DNA of 21,369 nucleotides from JAJYZP01 sp049964535 (GTDB lineage: Bacteria > Actinomycetota > Acidimicrobiia > Acidimicrobiales > Acidimicrobiaceae). The stretch spans positions 1 to 21,369 of the forward strand of contig JBMFXG010000020.1 in NCBI GenBank assembly GCA_049964535.1, read 5' to 3'. Both the position numbers and the translations under genes were made by a program. Shown here piece after piece: positions 6,831 to 14,564 of the stretch (position 1 is the stretch's first letter; every line of letters begins with the position of its first letter). The notes below the pieces were generated by a model that saw only the letters and a list, made by a program, of their open reading frames with translations, had not been told where the DNA came from and made no database searches.

Positions 6831-8534
6831 ATGCATGTCTCTCACATCGTGAGCAGACGAGGTGAGAAGGAGTATCACAGTTGGTTGGTACGGCGGAGCT
6901 TCCGAGAAGGTGGCAAGGTCAAACATGAAACGGTTGCCAATATCTCGAAGCTACCCATGGAAGCTATCGAGGCTCTGAGGCTTGCCTTAGCCTCTAAGAC
7001 GGTTATTGAGGCCGGTAGCGATTTTGACATCATCTCGACCAAGAAGCTCGGAGCCACCGCTTTACTTCATGCACTTGCTCAACAGTCTTCACTCATCAGA
7101 GCACTCGGTAAAGACTGCAAAGAGTCCAAGGTAGCGCTTGCAATGGTGATCGCTCAGGCTATCAACCGATCTTCAAAGCTTGGACTCCTCAAGTACCTCA
7201 GCACCACGACCCTCAGCGATGACCTCGGCATTGGTACCTATGACATCGATGACTACTACGAGACGCTCGACTGGCTCACAGAACACCAAGACGCTCTTGA
7301 ATCTCACCTGATCAAGTCTCACCTGAAAGAGGGATCGATGCTGCTCTATGATCTCTCCTCGAGCTACATGGAAGGGACCAAGTGTCCACTGAGTCACTAT
7401 GGCTACTCAAGAGACAAGAAGCGGGGCAAAGCCCAAATCGAATACGGCGTTGTCGCAACGACTGAGGGTCTTCCACTAGCGGTCCGGGTCTTCAACGGCA
7501 ATACCAGTGACCTTGCTTCATTTCGCAGTGTGGTTGATGATCTCAAAAAGACGCACAAGCTCACCAAGATCATCATCGTTGGTGACCGGGGGATGTTCTC
7601 AGCTGCGAACATCGACCACCTGGCCAAACTTGACCCAAGCTATCTCTACGTCAGTGCGCTGCGCTCCACTCAGATTCGCTCTCTCATCAACGATGGTGCG
7701 ATCCAACTCGGACTCTTTGATGACACCGACCTCTTTGAGATCACTCACCCTGACTATCCAGGCGAAAGACTCATCGCTGCAAAGAACGAGGCGCTTGGGA
7801 GAAGGCGGAGCATGGAACGTCAATCCCTCCTTGGTGTAGCTCAGGCACGACTTGACAACGTGGTGGCGTTGGTTGCGAAGAACAAGCTCAAAAGTGAGGC
7901 GGCAATCGGGCGAAAGGTTGAGGCGGCTCTTGCCTCTACCAAGATGGCCAAGCACATCAAGGTCGAGATAGGTCCAGCACGGTTTCGTTACGAACTCGAC
8001 GAGCAGTCAATCGCCGCTGAGGCTCGACTCGATGGCATCTACGTGATTCGGACGACCATTGGAACCACTGACGCAAGCTCCGCTGATGTCGTTGGTTACT
8101 ACAAGAACTTGGCCAACATTGAACGAGTCTTTCGCTCAATGAAGAGTATTGATATTGGGGTACGACCCGTCCGGCACTACCTTGAAGATCGGGTACGAGC
8201 TCACGTGTTTGCCTGCGTCTTGAGCGCCCATCTCCTACATCTCGCCAAGGAACGCCTTTCGGCGTTGACCTTTCGAGATGAAGAGCCACAAATACCCCAC
8301 TCTCCAGTTGCGAAGAAGGAAGTATCTGTCTCTGCACGTACCAAAGCAGCTACCAAGGTCAATGCGAACGGCATGGAGGTCATGAGCTTTCGGAGCCTCC
8401 TCCAAGAGCTCGACACCCTCACTCGCACAACCTGTCAAGTAAAGGGAACCAATGTCATCTTTCACAAAACAACCACTCCCACCCCGACCCAACGTCGAGC
8501 CTTTGAGTTGATTGGAGCCAAGATCCCCCTGTAG
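6831..8534 (+). CDS. IS1634-family (IS4-like) DDE transposase
   Basis: Cut-and-paste transposase of about 567 aa from the ATG at 6831, which has a GGAAAGGGATAAGG purine block just upstream; an in-frame GTG at 6810 is less likely. The RNase H-fold catalytic acids are visible as D174 (LLYDLSSSY), D252 (IIVGDRGMFS) and E431 in the Y-x5-N/IER-type motif (YKNLANIERVFRSMK), separated by a long beta-strand-rich insertion as is normal for IS4-related enzymes. The N-terminal VSRRGEKEYHSWLVRRSFREGGKVKH pattern is typical of IS1634 proteins. There are no internal stops, and all three acids are intact, so it may be active. The C-terminus ends a few bases inside the element's right repeat. Confidence 0.9.
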   Translation: MHVSHIVSRRGEKEYHSWLVRRSFREGGKVKHETVANISKLPMEAIEALRLALASKTVIEAGSDFDIISTKKLGATALLHALAQQSSLIRALGKDCKESKVALAMVIAQAINRSSKLGLLKYLSTTTLSDDLGIGTYDIDDYYETLDWLTEHQDALESHLIKSHLKEGSMLLYDLSSSYMEGTKCPLSHYGYSRDKKRGKAQIEYGVVATTEGLPLAVRVFNGNTSDLASFRSVVDDLKKTHKLTKIIIVGDRGMFSAANIDHLAKLDPSYLYVSALRSTQIRSLINDGAIQLGLFDDTDLFEITHPDYPGERLIAAKNEALGRRRSMERQSLLGVAQARLDNVVALVAKNKLKSEAAIGRKVEAALASTKMAKHIKVEIGPARFRYELDEQSIAAEARLDGIYVIRTTIGTTDASSADVVGYYKNLANIERVFRSMKSIDIGVRPVRHYLEDRVRAHVFACVLSAHLLHLAKERLSALTFRDEEPQIPHSPVAKKEVSVSARTKAATKVNANGMEVMSFRSLLQELDTLTRTTCQVKGTNVIFHKTTTPTPTQRRAFELIGAKIPL

Positions 8535-8547
8535 ACAGACACAACCC
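8528..8547 (-). repeat. Right terminal inverted repeat of the IS1634-type element
   Basis: On the minus strand it begins GGGTTGT as the left end does. It contains the transposase stop codon (8532-8534). Confidence 0.5.
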
Positions 8548-8616
8548 TTCCAGTTCTTGCAGAACCCCAGGTAGATGTGGGTATTTGTTGTTGGGGGAGG
8601 GGTAGGTTCAGTCTAG

Positions 8617-9370
8617 TTACTTCACTTCAGTACCCTCTCCTGTCGTGGTGTCTCTTTGCTGTCGAGACGTCCCTGTTGGTTCAATTCGGTGTGTCCGTTG
8701 GAGCAGACGATCCAGGATTGCATCGGCTATGGTGGCATCTCCCATTCCTTCGTGCCAGTGACTGACAGGTAGCTGTGATGTGGCGATGATTGAGCGACCT
8801 CGGCGGTCTTCGACTACCTCTAAGAGATCTGCGGCTTGATCGTTTTTCACGGGCCTCAGAAGAAGGTCGTCCAGTCTCAAGATGCTTGTTCGTGCTAGCG
8901 TGGCCATCATTCGAGCCAGACGACCATTGGCCCTTGCGACACTGAGTTCGTCGAGCAGACGTGGGACGCGAACATACGGGGCACTATGGCCGTCTTTGAT
9001 GGCGCTATGGCTGAGAGCACAGGCAAGGGATGTCTTTCGAACGCCTGTCGGTCCAACAGTGATCAGACTGTGATGGTTCTCGACGCCCTCAGTATCGACC
9101 CCCGCTTGGGCAACTCGTTGAACGTGATTTAGTGAGGGCGGGAAAGTTGATAATGAAAGAGGCGAACAACCAAAGCCACCGTTGATGGATTCTCCGCTTG
9201 GTTCTTCGTGTGCTTCGAGCAGCAAACTCAGCGTCAAAGAGAGCGCAGAGGCGCTCATCAAAGGAGAGCTCATAGGACGCAGGATCTCGGAGTTGGCGGA
9301 GATACTCCGCTTTGGCATCGGGAAGGCGGAGTTCACGAAAGCCCACAAGGTTGCGGTCAAGGTCGCTCAT
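8617..9370 (-). pseudogene. istB: Frameshifted IstB-like AAA+ ATPase of an IS21 element
   Basis: IstB is the ATPase helper that directs the IS21 transposase to its target. The N-terminus is read in one frame from ATG 9370 (MSDLD..., FRELRLPDAKAEYLRQL, LCALFDAEFAARSTRRTKRRI). The rest, including the ATPase core, continues in another frame from about 9187 (NHHSLITVGPTG, then YVRVPRLLDELSVARANGRLARMMATLAR, DLLEVVEDRRGRSIIATSQLPVSHWHE, IADAILDRLLQRTHRIE). The switch fits one extra base near 9184-9190. Walker A reads GPTGVRKT where GxxGxGKT is expected (Gly to Arg, codon at 9037-9039), and Walker B is ILRLDDLLL. Two independent lesions suggest real decay rather than a sequencing error. Confidence 0.8.
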
Positions 9371-9693
9371 TGCGCACCGTGTTGTGCTCGTCGGTCGAGC
9401 TCAGTGTTGTGGTCTTGATCGGCCTCGTTCTGCACGCTTTGGCTGCGGGCATTGAAATACCCATGACTGCGAAGATTCTCGTGCAGCGGTGCCTGAGTTG
9501 CATACCTCACGTCGTGGTCATAGGTCTTTGCCTCCACAATTGCAGCAATAGATGCCCGAGACGTCATCTTAAGGGAGAGCCCATAGCTACAGGCTCGCTC
9601 GAGCTCCTCGGCGCTATGGCGATCAGCGAGTCGTAACAGTCGCTCAAGGGAAGCAAGAGCGATGCTTGTAGTTGATCGACAGGATCTTCCCAA
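9367..9693 (-). pseudogene. istA: C-terminal remnant of an IS21 IstA transposase
   Basis: The frame of 108 codons aligns with the C-terminal tail of IstA proteins: LERLLRLADRHSAEELERAC, followed by YGLSLKMTSRASIAAIVEAKTYD and the HENLRSHGYFN motif that ends many IstA proteins. The whole N-terminal helix-turn-helix and DDE integrase core is gone; an in-frame TAA lies 3 codons before the TTG at 9693 and no related sequence was found further upstream. The stop overlaps the istB ATG. Function is lost. Confidence 0.65.
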
Positions 9694-9715
9694 AGCTTCT
9701 TAGAGGATCATCTCC

Positions 9716-9768
9716 ACGCACAGCGAAAGAGTCGAGGTTGACTGTGCGTTTCCTTGACTCTTTCGCTG
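9716..9768. repeat. Two interlocking inverted repeats
   Basis: A perfect 13-bp pair, CAGCGAAAGAGTC (9721-9733) and GACTCTTTCGCTG (9756-9768), interlocks with a perfect 8-bp pair, ACGCACAG (9716-9723) and CTGTGCGT (9742-9749). The first arms share three bases, so the two stems are largely exclusive. The block sits between the IS21 remnant and the stop of the aldehyde dehydrogenase gene, where a minus-strand terminator would be expected, but no T-run follows the 13-bp stem on the minus strand. It could be a terminator, the end of a mobile element or a recombination scar. Confidence 0.7.
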
Positions 9769-9826
9769 ATTGACGAGATCGTCTCCTGTCATTTTTGCTA
9801 TCCCTCACGGGGGTTTTGTATTGCCT

Positions 9827-11386
9827 TTAAATTACGGTGGGGTACCGTTGGTAGTCCGGGAAGTTGCCGTAGAGTCGCTCGCCTGCTGGCCCTTCAGTCA
9901 CTGCGTGAACGAGGAGTTCGCCGCCGACGAAGGCGCCTTTCCACGAGGCTCCACGGCCCCCGAAGGGCTCGTCTCGGTCTCCACGAGAGCGGACCTTGTT
10001 GATACCGATCTTAAAAGTATGAACCTCTTCAGCGAGACGATTCGCAAGCTCGATATCGTCACAGGCGATCGATGAGACGAGCGATCCATTTGAGACATTC
10101 ATCTGGGCAAGGAGTTCGGCCTGCGTGTCGACGGTGACAATGGTGTCAACTGGTCCAAATGGTTCAGCATGGTAGAGCGGTGACGATTTCGGTGGGTCGA
10201 GGATCGTCATCGGCGCAACATACGCCGACCTATCTTGACCAGGAAGGAACAGTTCGGGGTTTAGGTGCCCACGAAAGAGCGGGATACCCCCACGAGCAAT
10301 AGCATCCTCGATGCGCTCGTTGAGTTCGGTTGCCTTTGTGGCGTGAATAACCGGTCCAAAATCCAAGGTTGGAATGGGGTCGTCTGCTTTATCCACTGCA
10401 AATGGATGTCCGATCTTGAGCGACTCGACGATTGGGAGGTACATCTCAAGGAATTTGTCGAAGAGGCTACGTTGGACGATATATCTTGGATAGGCCGTAC
10501 AGCGTTGTTTCGCGTATTCGAAGCCCTTTTTAATCTGAGGTGCAAGAAGATCCCACTGCGTAAAGTCCCAGATGCCCCAAGCATTCAAGCCTTCTTGCTC
10601 GAGCATGTGACGCTTATCGGTTCGGACAAGCTCTGATGCGATCTGACCACCAGTATCTCGTCCACCCACGAACGCTAGACATCCGATCTGAGGGGAGCGC
10701 ACGAGCACTGAAGAGAGTTTGCCACCAGATCCAGACACAAGCGTGACGGGAAGTCCCTCTTCAGCTGCGAACGACATCGCTAACGTTAGCGCCGCTACAC
10801 CGCCATCTGTTGGAGATTTCGCTATGACGGCGTTACCGGCGAGCATCTGGACGAAGAGTGAGTGGGCTAGTACTGAAAGAGGGTAGTTCCATGACGCGAT
10901 ATTTGAAACTGGACCAGGAAGCGGCCCTCGCCCCTCCAGCATTGCGTCGATGTTGTCGACGTACCACGCCACACCACTGTAGGTTCTTTCGACCGAGACC
11001 ATGGCCTGAGAGAATGGTTTGCCGATCTCCCAACCGAGCAGAAGAGCAAGCAGCTCCTTATTGGCTTCAATCTTGTTAATTGCAGCTGTAACGCGTCGCT
11101 TACGCTCCGCTAGGGGAACTTTGATCCATTCGAAGTGGTCAGCCACGCATGCATCAAGAGCGAGCGCTGCTTGGTCCGTCTCTAACATCGAAGGACCAAT
11201 GATTGGCGACCCATCGAGCGAAGAGATGGTTGGTTGAGGTTTACCTTCGTCGCGCCACTGCGATCCCCAATAGTTATTGATGCGGTTCTCGCTGAAGGCT
11301 CTGGGTGCTATCTGACGGCAGCGAGCATAAAGCTCGTCGAACGACGTTCCTGGCTTTAGGATTTTGGATGATGTTTCAGAACTCAC
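9827..11386 (-). CDS. NAD(P)-dependent aldehyde dehydrogenase family protein
   Basis: ALDH-superfamily enzyme (519 aa) oxidising an unknown aldehyde to its acid in the cytoplasm. The cofactor-binding region reads SNIASWNYPLSVLAHS with the catalytic Asn167, then AGNAVIAKSP with Lys190. The general base Glu263 lies in MLEQEGLNAWGIW (usual LELGGKN), and the nucleophile is Cys296 in AKQRCTAYPR (usual GQxC), 33 residues on as expected. The late motif AEPFGPV is present. The loop residues around the active site are atypical, so the substrate cannot be named. Start is a GTG inside the word TGTAGGGGTGAG, also found at the nadE start, with no spaced Shine-Dalgarno. It diverges from miaA. Apparently monocistronic. 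Confidence 0.85.
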   Translation of the reverse strand: MSSETSSKILKPGTSFDELYARCRQIAPRAFSENRINNYWGSQWRDEGKPQPTISSLDGSPIIGPSMLETDQAALALDACVADHFEWIKVPLAERKRRVTAAINKIEANKELLALLLGWEIGKPFSQAMVSVERTYSGVAWYVDNIDAMLEGRGPLPGPVSNIASWNYPLSVLAHSLFVQMLAGNAVIAKSPTDGGVAALTLAMSFAAEEGLPVTLVSGSGGKLSSVLVRSPQIGCLAFVGGRDTGGQIASELVRTDKRHMLEQEGLNAWGIWDFTQWDLLAPQIKKGFEYAKQRCTAYPRYIVQRSLFDKFLEMYLPIVESLKIGHPFAVDKADDPIPTLDFGPVIHATKATELNERIEDAIARGGIPLFRGHLNPELFLPGQDRSAYVAPMTILDPPKSSPLYHAEPFGPVDTIVTVDTQAELLAQMNVSNGSLVSSIACDDIELANRLAEEVHTFKIGINKVRSRGDRDEPFGGRGASWKGAFVGGELLVHAVTEGPAGERLYGNFPDYQRYPTVI

Positions 11387-11474
11387 CCCTACATACTCTT
11401 CGCTGTGTTGTGTATTTCCGGCCGTTCCCTCTCAATGTTCTTGCGAAATTCGGCTCTCCGTGGTAACCGCTCGA

Positions 11475-11482
11475 GGGGGAGG
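11475..11482 (+). promoter_or_regulatory. Ribosome binding site deciding the miaA start
   Basis: GGGGGAGG, 10 nt before the GTG at 11493. It supports the short N-terminus; the earlier in-frame GTG at 11460 has no such site. Confidence 0.5.
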
Positions 11483-11492
11483 ACAACCGCTC

Positions 11493-12407
11493 GTGGGGAT
11501 TGTGGGACCCACTGGTGTGGGCAAGACGGATCTCGCACTCGAGGTTGCGCAGTTGCACCCAGACTGTGAGATCGTCTCTGTTGATTCAATGACGGTGTAT
11601 AGGGAGTTCACGGTTGGCACAGCAAAGCCCTCCTCTGAGGAGCTTGGTGGTCTTCCTTACCACCTGATAGATGTGGCCTCGATCACAGAGGAGTTTTCAC
11701 TCGGCCGGTTCATAGAGCTGTTCAAGCTCACGCTCATGGATCTGGAGCAACGAGGTAAGCACGCGGTACTCGTCGGAGGAACATCTCTCTACCTTCGATC
11801 GGCTCTCGACGGGATGCAACCACCTCCAAGGTACAACGGCCTGAGGCAGTGGCTTGAACAACTGGATGTCGGCGGTGAGCAGACCGCCAGCCTCTTTCGG
11901 ATTTTGAAGAGTCATGACCACGGTGCCGCTCGTATTGTAGATCCTACGAACTCGCGAAGAGTGATTCGAGCTCTAGAGGTCTCCCTCGGTAGCTCTGGGT
12001 GTGCGTCTGTGAGCGGTAGCGAGCTCCATGCTTACCCTGAGATTCCGACGGTACTGGTTGGACTCTTCCCAGGCTGGGAAGCGCTGGCAACGAGAATTGA
12101 TGGACGAATCGACCGGCAGCTCTCAAGCGGCTGGCTTGAAGAGGTGGCACACATTATGGAACAGCGCTACATAATTTCGAGGACCGCCAGTCAGGCGATT
12201 GGATACCTAGAGCTGTCAGCGGTGGTTGCGGGTGTCATGGACTTCGAGGAAGCCGTTTCCGTAATCAAGCGGCGAACGAGAAAGCTCGCTCGTCGTCAGT
12301 TAGCCTGGCTTCGTAGAGATCCACGGATTGTGTGGAGCGAGAGCGCCCAAGAGGGGCGAGAGGTGATCGAACGTGAGCTCAGTCGAATGCAAGACCGTGC
12401 GTCTTAG
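11493..12407 (+). CDS. miaA: tRNA dimethylallyltransferase
   Basis: Transfers the dimethylallyl group to N6 of A37 in tRNAs reading UNN codons (i6A). The P-loop GPTGVGKT starts at residue 5 from the chosen GTG (about 304 aa); mycobacterial MiaA also begins almost directly at its P-loop. Other family motifs: VSVDSMTVYREFTVGTAKPS, YHLIDV, VGGTSLYLRSALDG, QAIGYLEL and the tRNA-contacting IKRRTRKLARRQLAWLRRD. The open frame reaches back to 11364, overlapping the start of the divergent aldehyde dehydrogenase gene, but nothing conserved lies there; GTG 11460 is the other candidate. It heads the six-gene operon with dapF, whose start lies inside the last 35 bases of miaA, the same order as in other actinobacteria. 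Confidence 0.92.
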   Translation: MGIVGPTGVGKTDLALEVAQLHPDCEIVSVDSMTVYREFTVGTAKPSSEELGGLPYHLIDVASITEEFSLGRFIELFKLTLMDLEQRGKHAVLVGGTSLYLRSALDGMQPPPRYNGLRQWLEQLDVGGEQTASLFRILKSHDHGAARIVDPTNSRRVIRALEVSLGSSGCASVSGSELHAYPEIPTVLVGLFPGWEALATRIDGRIDRQLSSGWLEEVAHIMEQRYIISRTASQAIGYLELSAVVAGVMDFEEAVSVIKRRTRKLARRQLAWLRRDPRIVWSESAQEGREVIERELSRMQDRAS

Positions 12408-13251
12408 CGAGCCGCAGTTGCAGCTCTGGAGATTCTCTGGCATCGGTAACGACTTCTTGGTTCATCACCGGCATGAATCCGACGCAGCACTAGATTCGGA
12501 GGCCGCTCGGGCCCTCCTCCATCGGCACTATGGGTGGGGCGCCGACGGTTTAATAGAGTTTTCGTATGGTCATCTTGGCTGGGAGATGACGCTTTGGAAC
12601 TCTGACGGCTCGAGAGCCGAGATGAGTGGCAACGGTCTTCGCTGTCTCGGTCACGCAATGAGCCGTTTCAGTAAAGAGGTAAACTCGGGGAGACCTGAGA
12701 TCCTCACCGTCTCGACCGAGGCGGGCTATCGGTCTTTTCGAGTTCTCGATGGCGATCCAAGTACAGACGTTACGCTACGCAGCGAAACATCTATGTCGAG
12801 CGGTGTTATCCTCGAAAGTGCTGAGGTGGCCGGAGTCGCAGGCACACATGTCTCTATGGGTAATCCACATTTCGTTGTCGTAGTCCCGAGCGAACAGAGG
12901 TTGGACTTTGAGCGACTCGAACTCGATCCTCTTGGAGCGTTGATCTCGAGTGAGATTGAAGGCGGGTCAAATGTGGAGTGGATTACTCCAGTTGATGATC
13001 ATACGCTGATCATGAAGGTATGGGAGCGGGGGGTTGGTCCGACCCTATCGTGCGGAACGGGCAGCTGCGCAAGCTTCCTTGTCGCACGAGCGATGGGACT
13101 CGTACAAGGTGAGGTCACGGTCGTCAATCCTGGAGGAGAGCTGACGGTTCGAGATGATGGCAAGACGCTCTGGCTCGGAGGACTGACTGACTATCTCGGT
13201 GAGATCCGTGTAACGTTGAGCCAGGTTGCGACCATGAAGGAGCGACTATGA
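12373..13251 (+). CDS. dapF: Diaminopimelate epimerase with the first catalytic Cys replaced by Ser
   Basis: Interconverts LL- and meso-diaminopimelate, the peptidoglycan cross-linker and lysine precursor. The fold markers are clear: FSGIGNDF near the N-terminus, GADGLIEF, WNSDGSRAEMSGNGLRC, SMGNPHFV, WERGVGPTLSCGTGSCAS. The second active-site cysteine is C227. The first, expected just before GNG (Cys73 in E. coli), is Ser85 (codon AGT at 12625-12627, one base from TGT). Such an enzyme would need another base or have a changed reaction, unless this is a lineage feature or a sequence error. GTG 12373 has AGAGGTGA about 6 nt upstream; GTG 12397 is an alternative. It overlaps miaA by 35 bases and hflX by 4. 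Length (292 aa) is normal. Confidence 0.88.
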   Translation: MSSVECKTVRLSEPQLQLWRFSGIGNDFLVHHRHESDAALDSEAARALLHRHYGWGADGLIEFSYGHLGWEMTLWNSDGSRAEMSGNGLRCLGHAMSRFSKEVNSGRPEILTVSTEAGYRSFRVLDGDPSTDVTLRSETSMSSGVILESAEVAGVAGTHVSMGNPHFVVVVPSEQRLDFERLELDPLGALISSEIEGGSNVEWITPVDDHTLIMKVWERGVGPTLSCGTGSCASFLVARAMGLVQGEVTVVNPGGELTVRDDGKTLWLGGLTDYLGEIRVTLSQVATMKERL

Positions 13252-14564
13252 CGCTCATCGAACGTTCGTTTGTCGAAAAGATATTGTTGGTTGGAGTAGC
13301 TCTTGATGGCTCGTCGGTCGATGAAGTCGATGAGGCCCTCGTAGAGCTCGCGCTTCTGGTCGATACAGCAGGCGCCCAAGTCGTTGGAAAAGTGATTCAG
13401 CGACGAGATCGACCCGATCCGGCGACGTTCATCGGTCGGGGGAAGGCGGACGAGATTCACGAGTTGTCGGAGGTCTTAGACGTCGACACCGTCGTTTTTG
13501 ACGAAGAGCTCTCACCGGCACAACAACGTAATCTCGAGGCAATTTTCGGTCGCACTGCTATCGATCGTACCGCCGTGATCCTGGACGTTTTCGCGCAGAA
13601 TGCGAAGACTCCAGAAGGGCGAGCACAAGTTGAGCTCGCCCTTTTGAGCTATCGGCTTCCACGCCTTCGAGGTAAGGGTAAGAGCCTCTCTCAGCAAGTT
13701 GGACGTATTGGAACGAGAGGACCGGGCGAAACGAAGCTCGAAGAGGATCGACGGCGCTTGCAGGAGCGCATCTCGACCTTAAAGCGCGAATTGAACCAGC
13801 TAGGTTCGACTCGTCGCTTGCAACGCAAGTCGAGGGCGAAGTCGAGAGTCTCCAATGTTGTCATAGTCGGCTATACCAATGCCGGTAAGTCCACACTCAT
13901 GAACGCTCTCACCTCTGCTGGTGTATTGGCAGAGGATCGACTCTTTGCAACTTTGGATCCCCGAACAAGGCGCCTTGAGCTCGATGGTGGTGAAGCGGTG
14001 CTCCTGACTGACACCGTTGGATTCATTCGCAAGCTACCCCATCAGCTCATTGAGTCGTTTAAGTCGACCCTTGAGATTGTCACTGAAGCGGATCTTTTGC
14101 TTCATGTGGTCGATGGAGCCTCAGAGCGGGCCGAGCAGCAGATCGAGGCGGTTCATGAGGTTCTCCAAGAGATTGGCGTTCCCGATATCGAAGAGATTAT
14201 GGTCTTCAATAAGTCCGATCTCGGGCGTCCGACCGAGGAGCTCGTCGCGCGTTTCCCTCATTCGGTGATCGTTTCAGGGAGCACCGGAGCGGGTATCCCT
14301 CAGCTTCTTGCGACGATGGCGCACGCTGTTCGACGCTCGACCAAGGTACTTGAGGTCATTGTTCCATTTGATGCGGGTGAGGTCATGGCTTGGATGCATC
14401 GTGAGGGCGAGATTCTTTCATCAAGGTCCGATGCGGAGGGCATTCGGATGTTGGTGAAGTTTGATCGTACTTCGCAGGGCGTCTTCGAGAAGAGCTTCGG
14501 TGAGGTTGTGAGTATCATTGGCGACTACGACGGTTCGGGTATGGAAGCGGGGGACCATCTGTGA
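13248..14564 (+). CDS. hflX: GTPase HflX (ribosome-associated)
   Basis: HflX binds the 50S subunit and can split stalled ribosomes under stress. The 438-aa protein has the HflX N-terminal domain (about 10-150, with FIGRGKADEI and VFDEELSPAQQRNL), the linker GRIGTRGPGETKLEEDRRR and a coiled-coil segment near 160-195. The G domain has GYTNAGKS at 208-215, LFATLDPRTRR, DTVGF at 255-259 and NKSD at 321-324. A short C-terminal domain follows. The start overlaps the dapF stop (ATGA) and the stop overlaps the dapC start, so it is in mid-operon. The miaA-dapF-hflX order is typical for actinobacteria. Confidence 0.95.
   Translation: MTLIERSFVEKILLVGVALDGSSVDEVDEALVELALLVDTAGAQVVGKVIQRRDRPDPATFIGRGKADEIHELSEVLDVDTVVFDEELSPAQQRNLEAIFGRTAIDRTAVILDVFAQNAKTPEGRAQVELALLSYRLPRLRGKGKSLSQQVGRIGTRGPGETKLEEDRRRLQERISTLKRELNQLGSTRRLQRKSRAKSRVSNVVIVGYTNAGKSTLMNALTSAGVLAEDRLFATLDPRTRRLELDGGEAVLLTDTVGFIRKLPHQLIESFKSTLEIVTEADLLLHVVDGASERAEQQIEAVHEVLQEIGVPDIEEIMVFNKSDLGRPTEELVARFPHSVIVSGSTGAGIPQLLATMAHAVRRSTKVLEVIVPFDAGEVMAWMHREGEILSSRSDAEGIRMLVKFDRTSQGVFEKSFGEVVSIIGDYDGSGMEAGDHL

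Larger units (their letters stand above)
6748..8547 (+). mobile_element. IS1634-type insertion sequence, apparently complete
   Basis: An 1800-bp unit with one full-length DDE transposase gene between imperfect terminal inverted repeats. The left end begins GGGTTGTAACTGT and the inverted right end begins GGGTTGTGTCTGT; 14 of the first 20 positions agree. The right repeat overlaps the transposase stop codon. No target-site duplication is visible in the bases immediately outside, so the exact ends stay provisional; some IS1634 members (IS1549) are reported to make unusually long target duplications. Confidence 0.6.
8617..9693 (-). mobile_element. Decayed IS21-family remnant (istA 3' end plus broken istB)
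   Basis: The istA-istB order, with a 4-base ATGA overlap of the two genes at 9367-9370, is the hallmark of IS21. Only the C-terminal part of IstA survives and IstB is frameshifted, so the element cannot move on its own. Its downstream end lies only 69 bases from the IS1634-type element; the upstream end lies near the inverted repeats at 9716-9768. Left and right IS21 termini were not recognised. Confidence 0.75.

Noticed and set aside
9784..9820. Weak GC hairpin followed by TTTT (CCCTCACGGGGGTTTT) downstream of the aldehyde dehydrogenase gene
   Set aside because: The stem is only 3-4 bp and the T-run is on the plus strand, where no gene ends nearby.
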